Shown piece by piece: positions 53,084 to 62,706 of a stretch of 64,000 nucleotides of DNA. The stretch comes from Alloyangia pacifica. GTDB taxonomy: Bacteria > Pseudomonadota > Alphaproteobacteria > Rhodobacterales > Rhodobacteraceae. The number at the start of each line of letters is the position of its first letter. Within the stretch, counting starts at the first letter, position 1. The stretch is taken from assembly GCF_003111685.1 (NCBI RefSeq), contig NZ_CP022191.1:62001-126000 (forward strand), read 5' to 3'. The notes below the pieces were generated by a model, which saw nothing but the letters and a program-made list of their open reading frames with translations, was not told the DNA's origin and searched no databases. Both the position numbers and the translations under genes were made by a program.

Positions 53084-53785
53084 TCAGGTCACCGCGACGA
53101 CCGAATAGTCGGGCGAGCCCTCCCAGACGAGGTCCCAGGACGCCCCCGGGCGGACGTTCTGTATGGCGCGGGGCTCGAAGCACACGAGGCAATTGCCCCC
53201 CGGCACGGGCGCGCGAACCGAGGGGTAGATCAGCCCCCGCGAGCCTTCGCGCCGCAGGTGCTGGGCGAGGCTCTGGCCCTCGGGGTATCCGATCTCCGGT
53301 TCGGGGCGCAGCGCAGGATGGACCGGATCGTCGGTGATGTCATCGAAGGTGCCGATGAAATCCGCCAGGATCTCGACGTAACGGGCGCTGTCCTCGAAAC
53401 AGCCGATGTAGCCGAGTTCCCGCGTCCGGTGCCACGCGACCTCGCTGACCGAGACCATGACGTCCCAAGCGCAGTACCAGGCCCCGCGCTCCTCGGAGTT
53501 GAAGCGATTGCCACCCGCCCGCGTATAGGTGAAGGCCGCGTTGACATGGGTCTCGCCATAGATGCGCAGGTCGTGGCTGCGGCGGCGCCAGGCGAGTTCG
53601 CGCGGGTCGATATGCGGGTTCCTGCCCCGCTCGGCCTGAAGGCGGCCGCTGGTCAGCCCCTCAATCTCGGCGAGGATCTCGAGTTCGTCATCGCTGTCCA
53701 CGAGGCCGCGCAGCGCGGGCGGCTTGTGGTAGGTGGCGGGCAGGAGGCGAACGAGGCCGCGATCCGAGATCTCGGTCTGTTTCAC
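53084..53785 (-). CDS. RES-domain toxin (NAD+-targeting, MbcT/ParT type)
   Basis: A 233-residue RES-family protein, the toxin of a type II Xre-RES system that degrades or modifies NAD+ or transfers ADP-ribose. The RES core carries Arg in TYTRAGGNRFNSEERGAWYC, Glu in SVSEVAWHRTREL and Ser in REGSRGLIYPSVRAP. It starts with GTG at 53785 overlapping the antitoxin stop (GTGA), so it is translated from the antitoxin messenger. At 233 residues it is longer than minimal RES proteins (about 150-190) because of an N-terminal extension of about 70 residues. Confidence 0.88.
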   Translation of the reverse strand: MKQTEISDRGLVRLLPATYHKPPALRGLVDSDDELEILAEIEGLTSGRLQAERGRNPHIDPRELAWRRRSHDLRIYGETHVNAAFTYTRAGGNRFNSEERGAWYCAWDVMVSVSEVAWHRTRELGYIGCFEDSARYVEILADFIGTFDDITDDPVHPALRPEPEIGYPEGQSLAQHLRREGSRGLIYPSVRAPVPGGNCLVCFEPRAIQNVRPGASWDLVWEGSPDYSVVAVT

Positions 53786-54171
53786 GCGCCACCCCGCAGC
53801 GCGTCGAGGTAGGTGCGGATCGCGAGGATCTGCGGCAAGCCGCCCTCGACAGCGGCATCGATCGGCCGGCTGCCGCCAAAGAGCGGGCCGGCGTTCGGCC
53901 GGGTGAACCAGCTCCGCGCGAGCGGATCCGAGAAATAGAGCTCGAGGGACTTGTAGATGCCGATCACCGCGCTGAGCCGCAGCAGCTGGTCCTTGGTCAG
54001 CTCGCCTGCGAAATCGGGTTTCCGGGCGCGCTTCCAAGTGCTTTCCGACATGTCCGCAAGGCCCGCCGCCTCCTTCACGCTCAGCGCCCAGGCATCGGCG
54101 ATGCGCGCGTAGGCCTTGAGGGCGACGGCGTTGATCTGCGCGGGTTCCCGGGTCTTGGCGATGATGTGCAT
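53782..54171 (-). CDS. Xre/MbcA/ParS-family antitoxin (DUF2384)
   Basis: A 129-residue antitoxin. A helix-turn-helix-like N-terminal region (ALSVKEAAGLADMSESTWKR) is followed by the DUF2384 domain around LRLSAVIGIYKSLELYFSDP, which binds the toxin, and a C-terminal GGSRPIDAAVEGGLPQILAI segment that probably inserts in its active site. ATG 54171 has GGAG six bases upstream. The protein should also repress the operon by binding the palindromic repeats just upstream. Confidence 0.88.
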   Translation of the reverse strand: MHIIAKTREPAQINAVALKAYARIADAWALSVKEAAGLADMSESTWKRARKPDFAGELTKDQLLRLSAVIGIYKSLELYFSDPLARSWFTRPNAGPLFGGSRPIDAAVEGGLPQILAIRTYLDALRGGA

Positions 54172-54196
54172 CTCGATCTCCTTTGGTTCGAATATA

Positions 54197-54230
54197 GTCC
54201 ATATGAACCTATAGTAAAGTTCATATGAAC
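54197..54230. promoter_or_regulatory. Operator of the toxin-antitoxin operon: two palindromic repeats
   Basis: GTTCATATGAAC (54219-54230) is a perfect 12-bp palindrome. GTCCATATGAAC (54197-54208), one base from perfect, lies 22 bp away, about two helical turns, and 26 bp upstream of the antitoxin start. Two same-face dyads are suited to cooperative binding by the antitoxin. Confidence 0.7.
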
Positions 54231-54455
54231 TGACAGCATGGTTGCAACAGATGTCAGCGCGCGTGTCCTCCTGGACTGGGAATAGCTTCGACGGCTCGGT
54301 GCGCTCCAGGGTCACGCGGACGCGAGTCTTCACCTTGGGAGTGGGCACCGCGCTGGTAATCCGTGAATTCGCGTGTAGCGGGCCTTCACCTGTTGCCATC
54401 CTCATCGAGGCGTAGTTCATGGGGCCTACTAGGACCCACAGGAAGGGCGGATGCC

Positions 54456-55655
54456 TTGACCACCACCACGCCCGCCCGCACCTACCTCGTCGTCCTGACC
54501 GCGCTCGGCGCGACGCATCTTCTGAACGACCTGATGCAGTCGCTGATCCCGGCGGCCTATCCGATCCTGAAAGAGGCTTACGGCCTCGACTTCGTGCAGA
54601 TCGGGCTGATTACGATGACCTTTCAGATCGCCGGATCATTGCTTCAGCCGGTCATGGGGATGGTGACGGACCGGTATCCCGCGCCTTATTCGCCGGTCGT
54701 CGGCATGGCCTTCACCCTTTCGGGGCTGATCTGCCTCGCTTTCGCGGGAAGCTACGGCGGTATCCTTGTAGCGGTCGCGCTGATCGGCATCGGCTCCTCG
54801 ATCTTTCACCCGGAGGCGACCCGGACGGCGCGCTATGCCGCGGGTGACCGGCAGGGGCTGGCGCAGGGAATCTTTCAGGTTGGAGGTCAGGCGGGCGGCG
54901 CGCTCGGGCCGGTCCTTGCCGCGCTGATCATCGTGCCCTGGGGGCAGCCGAGCCTCGCTTGGTTTGCGGTGCTCGCGCTGCTCGCGATGCTGATCCTGAC
55001 CTGGATCGGCAGCCAGCAGCACCGGATCCGGGCAGAGTTCACCCACCGCTCGGCCCGCAGGCTGGCCGAAGCCCCCGCATCGAAGCGGAGTGCCGCGACG
55101 GTTGCTTTGGGATTGATCGTCCTCACCTTCCTGATGTTCACCAAGAACACTTATGGCGAGAGCTTCCGGTCCTTCTACACGTTCTACCTCATCGAGAAGT
55201 TCGGCCTGTCGATTCCCGCCTCGCAGATGATGTTGTTCCTCTTCCTCATGGCCGCAGCCGTGGGCGTGCTGATCGGCGGCATCGTCGGCGATGCAATCGG
55301 ACGGCGACAGATCATCTGGATCTCGGTGCTGGGGCCGCTGCCTCTGACCCTGATCCTGCCTTACGCCGACCTGTTTTGGACCGGAGTGCTGACGATCGCC
55401 ATCAACCTGATCATGGCCAGCGCCTTTGCCTCGATCCTGATCTACGCAATGGACCTGCTGCCGAACCGCATCGGGCTGATCGGAGGACTCTTCTACGGCC
55501 TGAACTTCGGCCTCGGAGGAATCGCGGCAGCGCTGCTCGGCATCCTGGCGGACAGCTACGGGGTCGAGGCGGTCTATCGGCTTTGTGCCTTCCTGCCGCT
55601 GGCGGGACTTGCCGTTTGGTTCCTACCGCCGATTGAGGAACGGCGCGTTCGGTAG
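54456..55655 (+). CDS. MFS transporter, fosmidomycin-resistance (Fsr) family
   Basis: A 399-residue twelve-helix exporter. HLLNDLMQSLIPAAYPILKE (helix 1 region) and GMVTDRYPAPYSPVVGMAFT (loop 2-3, family motif A variant), then FHPEATRTARYAAGDRQGLA, match Fsr-type proteins. TTG 54456 (reading MTTTTPARTYLVVLTALGAT) is the likely start, with AGGAAGGG upstream; a longer in-frame ATG exists at 54363. It is transcribed away from the toxin-antitoxin pair. Its substrate could be a phosphonate or unrelated drug; no regulator is adjacent. Confidence 0.85.
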   Translation: MTTTTPARTYLVVLTALGATHLLNDLMQSLIPAAYPILKEAYGLDFVQIGLITMTFQIAGSLLQPVMGMVTDRYPAPYSPVVGMAFTLSGLICLAFAGSYGGILVAVALIGIGSSIFHPEATRTARYAAGDRQGLAQGIFQVGGQAGGALGPVLAALIIVPWGQPSLAWFAVLALLAMLILTWIGSQQHRIRAEFTHRSARRLAEAPASKRSAATVALGLIVLTFLMFTKNTYGESFRSFYTFYLIEKFGLSIPASQMMLFLFLMAAAVGVLIGGIVGDAIGRRQIIWISVLGPLPLTLILPYADLFWTGVLTIAINLIMASAFASILIYAMDLLPNRIGLIGGLFYGLNFGLGGIAAALLGILADSYGVEAVYRLCAFLPLAGLAVWFLPPIEERRVR

Positions 55656-55686
55656 GATGGAGCGAATGGATGTCGAGGGTCCGGCG

Positions 55687-55875
55687 CGCCTGTACGGGCA
55701 TTTCCGGGATTTCGTTCCAAACGAGCCATCCTGCGAATGTTGCCCAGACCAGAGCCGTATAGGCGAGAGGCGCAACGACAACCGCGGGTGCCATTCGGAA
55801 GGCCTGGGTGATAAGCGTCATCCCAGCCGTCCCCCCAAAGAAAAATGCGATAGCAACGAACTTCCACAGGTCACT
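55687..55875 (-). pseudogene. EamA/DMT transporter C-terminal fragment
   Basis: The minus strand reads SDLWKFVAIAFFFGGTAGMT and QAFRMAPAVVVAPLAYTALV then WATFAGWLVWNEIP, two helices of the EamA drug/metabolite transporter C-terminal half. No start or further helices are found, and the end drifts into unrelated sequence. The gap 55876-56377 contains nothing else recognisable. Confidence 0.7.
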
Positions 55876-56377
55876 CAGCGGTAGGCTGCAGAACGCCTGC
55901 CGAAGTCTTCGAAGCCAAGCTCGTGGATATCCGGAACCGATTGACGAAAAATAGGAAATCAGACTTTGCGCTTCGGCGTGAGTGCACAGCGAACACACAG
56001 CGAACCTCAGCCTCAGTGTGCGAGCCAGCGCGTTCGGTGACGCCAAGAGGACCAACGCGCTCCTCGACCGGCTGACGCTTCGCAGCCATATGCTCGAAAC
56101 ACGAAACGGCTGTCTCCATTTCGGGGGCAACGCGGCCGCAGCAGCGCGAAAACGAGGGGGGGACGCATATCCTGACCCAAACATGCGCCGCGCGGCACAA
56201 TGTAAGGTCGTCCCTCCCCGGCGCCCCCCGGTGCCGTGATGGGTCGAAATCAACACTCAAGACCTCGGCAAGTCTTCGCCTATGGCTTTTGGGCTCCACT
56301 TCGGTCAGGTATGGCCTCAGTTTGAGGCAAGGTGCGGTGTTACAGTGGCCGAGCATTGGAGCAGGAAGGCGGCACGT

Positions 56378-57028
56378 TTGCCCATTCGGCTTGCGCGCGT
56401 TTTGGTGCCGGGCCTACTGGCGATCATGCTTGCCGCCTGCGGGGGCTTTCCTCTAACCTACACAGAGTTCCAGGCGCGCCTTGACGAGGCGCCTTATGTG
56501 CAGCAGCCGCTGTCGAGCGCATGGATCCGGGTTCCCGAGGCCCAACTCGTTCTGGAACGCAGATTTCGTTCGGTTACCGAGCAGCGCATCCTGCTGCCCA
56601 ACCGCACGGCCCTGCGGGGCGAGAATTTCATCCTTCTTCACTCGGAAGCGTCGCCGCTCTCCGTCGGAGGAAGGTTCCGTCCGACCGAATTGCTGGCCTC
56701 TGCCGAAGGCACGCCCTACCCGTTCGAACGGTTCGAGGACCTGGAGTTTAAAACCACCACCGATGCTCTTGGCATCATGAGCTGGGCGAGCTGGAGCAAC
56801 CATGCGGGGCTCAACTGCGTCCTCGCCTTCCGCCGCCTTGATGCGACCGCGCGCACCCTGTTGTCGGGCACCGCGGCAATGGACATGATGCTGCGCAATT
56901 GCATCCACGGCAGCGAAGACACGGCACTGGCACCGATCGGGCCGGAGGCCGTCGGCTTTGCCGCGATCACCACCGAGCCCGCCGCCGCCCCTCAAATGCT
57001 CTCACCTCTGGCGGGTCCCCTCCCATGA
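56378..57028 (+). CDS. bcsN: Cellulose biosynthesis lipoprotein BcsN
   Basis: A 216-residue lipoprotein of the BcsN family found in alphaproteobacterial cellulose operons. The N-terminus is a signal peptide ending in the lipobox LAAC (LARVLVPGLLAIMLAACGGF), so the mature protein is anchored in the outer or inner membrane. The mature part starts PLTYTEFQARLDEAPYVQQP. I chose TTG 56378 with AGGAAGG eight bases upstream because it gives a standard signal peptide; the frame is open to 56282. Its stop overlaps bcsA (ATGA). Its role in cellulose export is not defined. Confidence 0.75.
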   Translation: MPIRLARVLVPGLLAIMLAACGGFPLTYTEFQARLDEAPYVQQPLSSAWIRVPEAQLVLERRFRSVTEQRILLPNRTALRGENFILLHSEASPLSVGGRFRPTELLASAEGTPYPFERFEDLEFKTTTDALGIMSWASWSNHAGLNCVLAFRRLDATARTLLSGTAAMDMMLRNCIHGSEDTALAPIGPEAVGFAAITTEPAAAPQMLSPLAGPLP

Positions 57029-59394
57029 AATCGTCATCAAGCGCACAATCCGCCACCTCGCTCTTGCTGTTCGGGGTCTGGACGGTCCTCGCCGTCCCTC
57101 TCCTCTTCCTCGCGTCGGTGCCGATCTCCGTCAGCACGCAGGGCCTTTTGGCATTGGTGGCCTGTGTGCTCATCTATGGCCTCAAGCCGTTCGTGGGAAC
57201 ACGGATTTCGGTCCGCTTCGTCGTGATGTCGATCGCCGGGGTCTTCGTGCTGCGCTACTGGCTGTGGCGTGCCTTCGAGACGCTGCCATCGCTCGATGAC
57301 CCGGTCTCGCTGATCGCCGCGCTGGTGCTCTTCGGGGCCGAAACCTTCACCGTCGGCCTGTTCTTTCTCACCGCGCTGATCACTGCCGACCCGGTCACCC
57401 ATCCGCGGCCGGAGCCGATCAGGCTGAGCGATGTTCCGACCGTCGACATCCTCGTGCCGAGCTACGACGAGAGCCCCGAGCTTCTGGCCGTCACGCTGGC
57501 GGCGGCCAAGCGGGTGAACTACCCCGAAGACAGGAAGACCGTCGTGCTCTGCGACGATGGCGGCACCGACCAGCGCTGCACCCATTCCGACCCTGCCATT
57601 TCCGAGCGGGCGCTGGCGCGCCGGGCGAGGCTTCAGGCGCTCTGCGATGAGCTTGGCGTGGTCTACACCACGCGCGCCCGCAACGAGCACGCAAAAGCCG
57701 GCAATCTCAACGCGGCCTTGCGGAAGGTCAGCGGGGAGCTGGTTCTCATCCTCGATGCCGACCACGTGCCCACGCCGGACTTCCTGGCCCGGACCGTGGG
57801 ATATTTCGCCGAACGGCCACGGCTTTTCCTGGTGCAGACCCCGCACTTCTTCACCAACCGCGACCCGATCGAGCGCAACCTCGCGCTGCCCGAGAACTGC
57901 CCGTCCGAAAACGAGATGTTCTATTCCGAGATCCACCGCGGGCTCGACCGGCTGGGCGGGGCGTTCTTCTGCGGATCGGCGGCGCTGCTGCGCCGCAAGG
58001 CGCTCGACGAGGTCGGCGGTATCTCGGGCGAGACCATCACCGAAGACGCGGAAACCGCGCTCGACATCCATGCGCGCGGCTGGGAGAGCCTGTACCTCGA
58101 CCACGCCATGATCGCCGGGCTGCAGCCCGAGACCTTTGCCTCTTTCATCCAGCAGCGCGGCCGTTGGGCGACAGGCATGCTGCAGATGCTGATCCTCAAG
58201 AACCCCATTTTCCGCAGCGGCCTCACCATGGCGCAGCGGCTTTGCTATCTCAACTCGATGAGCTTCTGGCTGTTTCCGCTGATCCGCACGATCTTCCTGC
58301 TCAGCCCCCTGCTCTATCTCTTCTTTGGCCTCGAGATCTTCGTCGTCGATCCCGAGGAGGTCTTCGTCTACATCCTGCCCTACCTCCTGATCGGCTTCAT
58401 GGTGCAGAACGCGCTTTTCTCCGAGGTACGCTGGCCGCAGATCTCGGAGGTCTACGAGATCGCGCAGACCCCCTATATCCTCAAGGCGCTGGTCGAAACC
58501 GTGCTGCGTCCGCGTGGCGCCTCGTTCAAGGTGACCGCAAAGGACGGCAGTCTCGAACACGCCTTCCTGTCGCCCATCTACCGGCCGCTCACGCTGCTCG
58601 TCGCACTGCTGCTCGCGGGCCTCGCCGCCGGGGCCTACCGCTGGTACGCCTTCCCCGGGGACCGGTCGGTCGTGCAGATCGTCGGCGCTTGGGCGCTCTA
58701 CAATTTCGTGCTGGCGGCCTATGCCCTGCGCGCCGTCTTCGAGCGCCCGCGGCGCCTGATCCGCCCGCGCACCGCGGTGTCGACCCCCGGGCAGATCACC
58801 CTGCTCGCGCCGACCTCCGAGGCCGACCGCGAGGCGCAGGACGTCACGATCCTGTCCGCCAGCCCCGAGAAGTTCCAGTTGCAGCTCAAGGACGGCACGC
58901 AAGAAGCCTGGACCGCCGAACATCCCGGAGCGACAGTCGCGCTTGTCCCCACCCTGCCCAAGGCCCCCGACCTCGAAACCGCTCTGCCGATGACCATCTC
59001 CGAGGTGCGCTCGGGAGTGGAGGGCACCGTGATCGAGCTCAGCGTCGCGCCCGAGCACATGGTTCAGGCCGCGCAGCTGACCGCGCATGTCGTTTACGGT
59101 GATAGCCGCAGGTGGCAGTTCTTCCGCAAGTTCCATTCGCAGAGCAGCACGCTGGTTGCGGGGCTGCTCTACGTTCTGGCCAAGAGCGCGATCTCGATTC
59201 CGCAGTCCATCTTCGACTTTGCCCGCGAGCTGACCCTGCGCAGCGGCCGGCCAGAGGCGGATGACACCCTGTTCGAGGATGCCTTCACCGGCGCCACGAA
59301 GGGGACCCAGCCAAATCCTGTCCTGGTTGCCGAGACAAATGTCCCCCAGGCCAGTATCCCGCAGGCCGACGGCTACCTCAGGATCGAGGATTGA
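57025..59394 (+). CDS. bcsA: Cellulose synthase catalytic subunit BcsA
   Basis: A 789-residue inner-membrane glycosyltransferase family 2 enzyme that polymerises UDP-glucose to cellulose. The catalytic set is complete: DDGGTD (near residue 177), DADHVP (Asp244), TEDAET (near 340) and QQRGRW (376-381). Transmembrane helices flank this core. A C-terminal PilZ domain starts with RRLIRPRTAVSTPG (near 576), the RxxxR motif that binds cyclic di-GMP. Length is a little below the 850-900 of other BcsA. It overlaps bcsN by 4 bp and precedes bcsB by 4 bp. Confidence 0.95.
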   Translation: MKSSSSAQSATSLLLFGVWTVLAVPLLFLASVPISVSTQGLLALVACVLIYGLKPFVGTRISVRFVVMSIAGVFVLRYWLWRAFETLPSLDDPVSLIAALVLFGAETFTVGLFFLTALITADPVTHPRPEPIRLSDVPTVDILVPSYDESPELLAVTLAAAKRVNYPEDRKTVVLCDDGGTDQRCTHSDPAISERALARRARLQALCDELGVVYTTRARNEHAKAGNLNAALRKVSGELVLILDADHVPTPDFLARTVGYFAERPRLFLVQTPHFFTNRDPIERNLALPENCPSENEMFYSEIHRGLDRLGGAFFCGSAALLRRKALDEVGGISGETITEDAETALDIHARGWESLYLDHAMIAGLQPETFASFIQQRGRWATGMLQMLILKNPIFRSGLTMAQRLCYLNSMSFWLFPLIRTIFLLSPLLYLFFGLEIFVVDPEEVFVYILPYLLIGFMVQNALFSEVRWPQISEVYEIAQTPYILKALVETVLRPRGASFKVTAKDGSLEHAFLSPIYRPLTLLVALLLAGLAAGAYRWYAFPGDRSVVQIVGAWALYNFVLAAYALRAVFERPRRLIRPRTAVSTPGQITLLAPTSEADREAQDVTILSASPEKFQLQLKDGTQEAWTAEHPGATVALVPTLPKAPDLETALPMTISEVRSGVEGTVIELSVAPEHMVQAAQLTAHVVYGDSRRWQFFRKFHSQSSTLVAGLLYVLAKSAISIPQSIFDFARELTLRSGRPEADDTLFEDAFTGATKGTQPNPVLVAETNVPQASIPQADGYLRIED

Positions 59395-59398
59395 GCCC

Positions 59399-61636
59399 AT
59401 GCACACGATAAGACCCCTGATCCTGGCGCTCCTCCCCGCGCTCGCACTGCAGACCTCGTGGAGCGCCGCGCAACAAATCGAAATCGAGGATTTTCCGCCG
59501 GCCTCGGAACCGCGCGTCGCGCCGGCCGAGCCCAAGCCCGAAACGCGGGTCCTGCCCTCGGAGCGGCAATGGTCCGTGCCCGACGTACAGCCCTCGTCAG
59601 AGGGGGCGCAGGAGAGCGACGTGCTCTTGCCGCTGCGCCCGCGCAGCCCGCAGGGGGGAGAGACCGCCGGCCACCGCCTGCAGGGCGAATATCCCGAAGA
59701 AGATTTCTGGCTCTTTCTGCCCCGCGCGATCGACGGGGCCTCTCTCGCGATCACCACGCTGAGCTCGATCAACCTTCTTCCGGATCGCTCGCATGCCACG
59801 GTCCTCGTCAACGGCACCGAGATCGGTAGCGTCGTGCTCGAGAATTTCTCCGCAGCCGGCACCATGTTGCTTCCGGTGCCGGATGGGCTGTTGACCGCGG
59901 GCCGCAACCTGGTGGAAGTCCGCCTCGAGCAGATTCACCGCGTGTTCTGCGGCCCGGACGCCTCATTTGGGCTCTGGACCGACATCATCGCGTATCAGAG
60001 CGGGATCACGGTGCCGCGCACGGAGCTCGGTCTCGATCCGCTGAGCTTCATCGCCGCCACTTCCGCACAACTCGCGCAGGGAAAGACCTTCTCGCTCGCA
60101 AGTGACAGCTACGCACAGGTGATGAACGCATCACCCCACGTCGCGCGCATCGAAAGCCTTTTCGAAGGCCTGCCGCCCGAGATCACGGTCGACGATTACT
60201 ACAGGGTCACGGAGCAAAGCCCTCAACTCGCCCGTGTCACCGCGCTTCCCGAGCAATACCCCGTTCCCGACCTGCCGCGGTTTCAGCGCGGCGGAGACGG
60301 CGCCATCGTCCTGCTCACCAACAATGGGCAGGCGCAAGCGTCCGAGGCGCTGCTGGCACGCGCGCTCGGCCCGATGCCAGCCGGCACATCGGTGCCGGAG
60401 GTCGTCCCCGGAAAAAGACAGCCGCTGTCCGAACTCGGGGTGAGCACGCTCGAGGGTCGCGGGCACTACATCCGCCAGGCGGTCCCGTTCCGCCTGCCGT
60501 GGGACTGGCTGGTTCTGGCGTCGCAGCGCGCGCAACTGCGCCTTGACTACGCGTTCGTCAGGGATTTGCCGAAAGGCGCGCTGCTGCTGGTGAAGATCAA
60601 CGACGAGACCATCCGACTGCTGCCACTGGACGATGTGAATCAGGCCGGGCGCCGCCTCGATCCGCTGCTGATCCCCTTCGCGGCAAACCAGCTGCAGCCG
60701 GGCGTGAACGAGGTGTCCTTCGAGGCGCTCGTCCCGGGTGAGCCGGCGGATGCCGCCTGCGCGCCGCAGCCCGCCCCTGTCTTCCAGATCTTCGACACGA
60801 CCAGCCTGACGGTCCCGGAGAGCCCGCGCATGGTGCTGCCGCGCATCGACCGGAGCCTCGCCTCGCTCGATGTATCCCGCATCTCGATGAGCGAAGCGGC
60901 GCAGCGGACGCTGCCGCTCGGGATGCTCGCCCAAATTTCGTCGATCTACGTCTCGGATGAGACAGCCGCCGCCGTCCCGCAGGGTCAACCCCCACGCACC
61001 GGTTCGATCAAGATCGGCATCCCTGCCGATCTTTCGGTGATCCCCGGCGACATCGTCAGCAAGAACGTGGCGGAACTCGAAGAGGTCCTGCTGTCGCCGC
61101 CCACCACCACGGGACAGGTCGTCGATCCCTGGGCGAAGGTTGACTCGCGCGGCTGGTGGACGCTCTTTCTCGACCGGCACAAGGCCACCGACAGCCTGCG
61201 GGAATTGCGGGGCAAGATCATCTCGCTCTGGCGCGGCCCGGAGTCCGATCTCGACAGCTGGCTGCTCGGCCGCTCCGCCGAGGCCATGCTCGTTCAGCCC
61301 AGCATGGAGACACCCGAGGACCTCTGGTTGATTGTCCGTCCCAACACCGATTACGAGCGCCTCGTTGCCTCGCTTGTCGACATGCACCAAAAGTCCGAAG
61401 GCCCCAAGGGACAGGTCTCGCTGTTCGGATTCGACGGCACCTGGCAGGTCTGGAGATCGGCAAGCCGCCCGCTCAGCCTGCAGGAACCTCTCACCATCTC
61501 GAACGCACGCGCAGTTGTCGGCAACTATGTAACACTTTCGCCGGGAAGGTACATTGCCCCCCTTTTCCTGCTCGCCATAGGATGCGCACTGTCCGCGATG
61601 GGGCTCCTGGTCGCGAGCCGACGGAGAAAGAAATGA
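59399..61636 (+). CDS. bcsB: Cellulose synthase periplasmic subunit BcsB
   Basis: A 745-residue periplasmic protein anchored by a C-terminal helix (PLFLLAIGCALSAMGLLVAS). It has an N-terminal signal peptide (LILALLPALALQTSWSAA). Features of the BcsB carbohydrate-binding fold are visible, such as SLAITTLSSINLLPDRSHAT and RVFCGPDASFGLWTDI. With BcsA it guides the growing chain through the periplasm. ATG 59399 is four bases after the bcsA stop; its own stop overlaps the cellulase gene (ATGA). Confidence 0.92.
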   Translation: MHTIRPLILALLPALALQTSWSAAQQIEIEDFPPASEPRVAPAEPKPETRVLPSERQWSVPDVQPSSEGAQESDVLLPLRPRSPQGGETAGHRLQGEYPEEDFWLFLPRAIDGASLAITTLSSINLLPDRSHATVLVNGTEIGSVVLENFSAAGTMLLPVPDGLLTAGRNLVEVRLEQIHRVFCGPDASFGLWTDIIAYQSGITVPRTELGLDPLSFIAATSAQLAQGKTFSLASDSYAQVMNASPHVARIESLFEGLPPEITVDDYYRVTEQSPQLARVTALPEQYPVPDLPRFQRGGDGAIVLLTNNGQAQASEALLARALGPMPAGTSVPEVVPGKRQPLSELGVSTLEGRGHYIRQAVPFRLPWDWLVLASQRAQLRLDYAFVRDLPKGALLLVKINDETIRLLPLDDVNQAGRRLDPLLIPFAANQLQPGVNEVSFEALVPGEPADAACAPQPAPVFQIFDTTSLTVPESPRMVLPRIDRSLASLDVSRISMSEAAQRTLPLGMLAQISSIYVSDETAAAVPQGQPPRTGSIKIGIPADLSVIPGDIVSKNVAELEEVLLSPPTTTGQVVDPWAKVDSRGWWTLFLDRHKATDSLRELRGKIISLWRGPESDLDSWLLGRSAEAMLVQPSMETPEDLWLIVRPNTDYERLVASLVDMHQKSEGPKGQVSLFGFDGTWQVWRSASRPLSLQEPLTISNARAVVGNYVTLSPGRYIAPLFLLAIGCALSAMGLLVASRRRKK

Positions 61637-62706
61637 ACCGGCGCAGTTTGCTTTCGGGAATGGCGGCTCTGGCTGGCCTGATTGGCACCGGCGCGGCAAC
61701 CTCGGCCCAGACGCTCGGGCTGGAAGCCAACCTGCAGGACGTCTGGCTCGCCTGGCGCACTGCAAATCTCGATGCAACCGGACGTGTTATCGACCAATTC
61801 CAGCGCAATTCCAGCCACTCCGAAGGACAGGGCTACGGCCTGCTGCTTGCCGCGACACTGGGCGACCAGCGCGCCTTCGAACGCATGGAAACCTGGACGC
61901 GTCTGAACCTTGCCATCCGTTCCGACAACCTGATGGCCTGGCGATGGTTCCCGGACGAGCCGGTCAAGGTGCCGGATCTCAACAACGCCAGCGACGGGGA
62001 TCTCTTCCGGGCCTGGGCGCTCCTGCGCGCGGCGCGGCGCTTCAACATCCCCGACTACCGCCAAAGCGCCAAGCTCATCGTCTCGGACATCGTCGCCTCC
62101 TGCATCGCGCGGCACCCCGGCGGTGACGACCATGATCCGCTGCTCATCCCCGGCGCAGAAGGCTTCAGGACCGATGCGGGGTTCATCTACAATCCCTGCT
62201 ACGCGATGCCGCTCGCGATGACCGAGCTGGCCACCGAGTTCGATGCGCCGATCCTCGCGCAGGCCGCCCGCGGGTCCGTCGAATTGGCAAGGACGCTCGC
62301 GCAGGACGGTGTCGTTCCAGACTGGGTAGAGGTGACCCCAAGCGGGGTCCGCGCCGCCGAGGGCTTTTCGTTCGAGGCCGGCTACGAAGCCATGCGTCTG
62401 CCGCTCTACCTGATCTGGTCCGGGCTGAAAGACCACCCGGCGGTGCTGCGCTACGCCGAGGCACAGGAGCGGCTCGCCGCGGGCGTTGTCGCAACGGTCA
62501 TCGACCGAGAGACCGGCCGCGCGCTTTCCACCAGCAACGACCCCGGCTACAGGGCGATCTCCGCGCTCGCCGCCTGCACGGTGCGCCAGAGCGTGGGCTC
62601 GCAGATCCCGCCCTTCTCGAGCAGTTCGCCCTACTATCCGGGCACGCTGCAGCTCTTTACGATGATCGCCCAGATCGAAGCCTCGCCGATGTGTATCCCG
62701 ATATGA
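61633..62706 (+). CDS. bcsZ: Glycoside hydrolase family 8 endoglucanase (BcsZ)
   Basis: A 357-residue periplasmic cellulase. The signal peptide includes an apparent twin-arginine-like start (MNRRSLLSGMAALAGLIGTG). GH8 residues are recognisable: the proton-donor Glu in SSHSEGQGYGLLLAATLGDQ (near residue 65) and the Asp in NASDGDLFRAWALLRAARRF (near 120). It trims cellulose during export, as BcsZ does. It overlaps bcsB and the next gene by 4 bp each. Confidence 0.92.
   Translation: MNRRSLLSGMAALAGLIGTGAATSAQTLGLEANLQDVWLAWRTANLDATGRVIDQFQRNSSHSEGQGYGLLLAATLGDQRAFERMETWTRLNLAIRSDNLMAWRWFPDEPVKVPDLNNASDGDLFRAWALLRAARRFNIPDYRQSAKLIVSDIVASCIARHPGGDDHDPLLIPGAEGFRTDAGFIYNPCYAMPLAMTELATEFDAPILAQAARGSVELARTLAQDGVVPDWVEVTPSGVRAAEGFSFEAGYEAMRLPLYLIWSGLKDHPAVLRYAEAQERLAAGVVATVIDRETGRALSTSNDPGYRAISALAACTVRQSVGSQIPPFSSSSPYYPGTLQLFTMIAQIEASPMCIPI

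Noticed and set aside
57037..59907. A 956-codon open frame on the minus strand antisense to bcsA/bcsB
   Set aside because: It is a shadow of GC-rich codon use in bcsA. The product is rich in Arg, Gly and Asp with no domain, while the plus strand encodes a textbook cellulose synthase.
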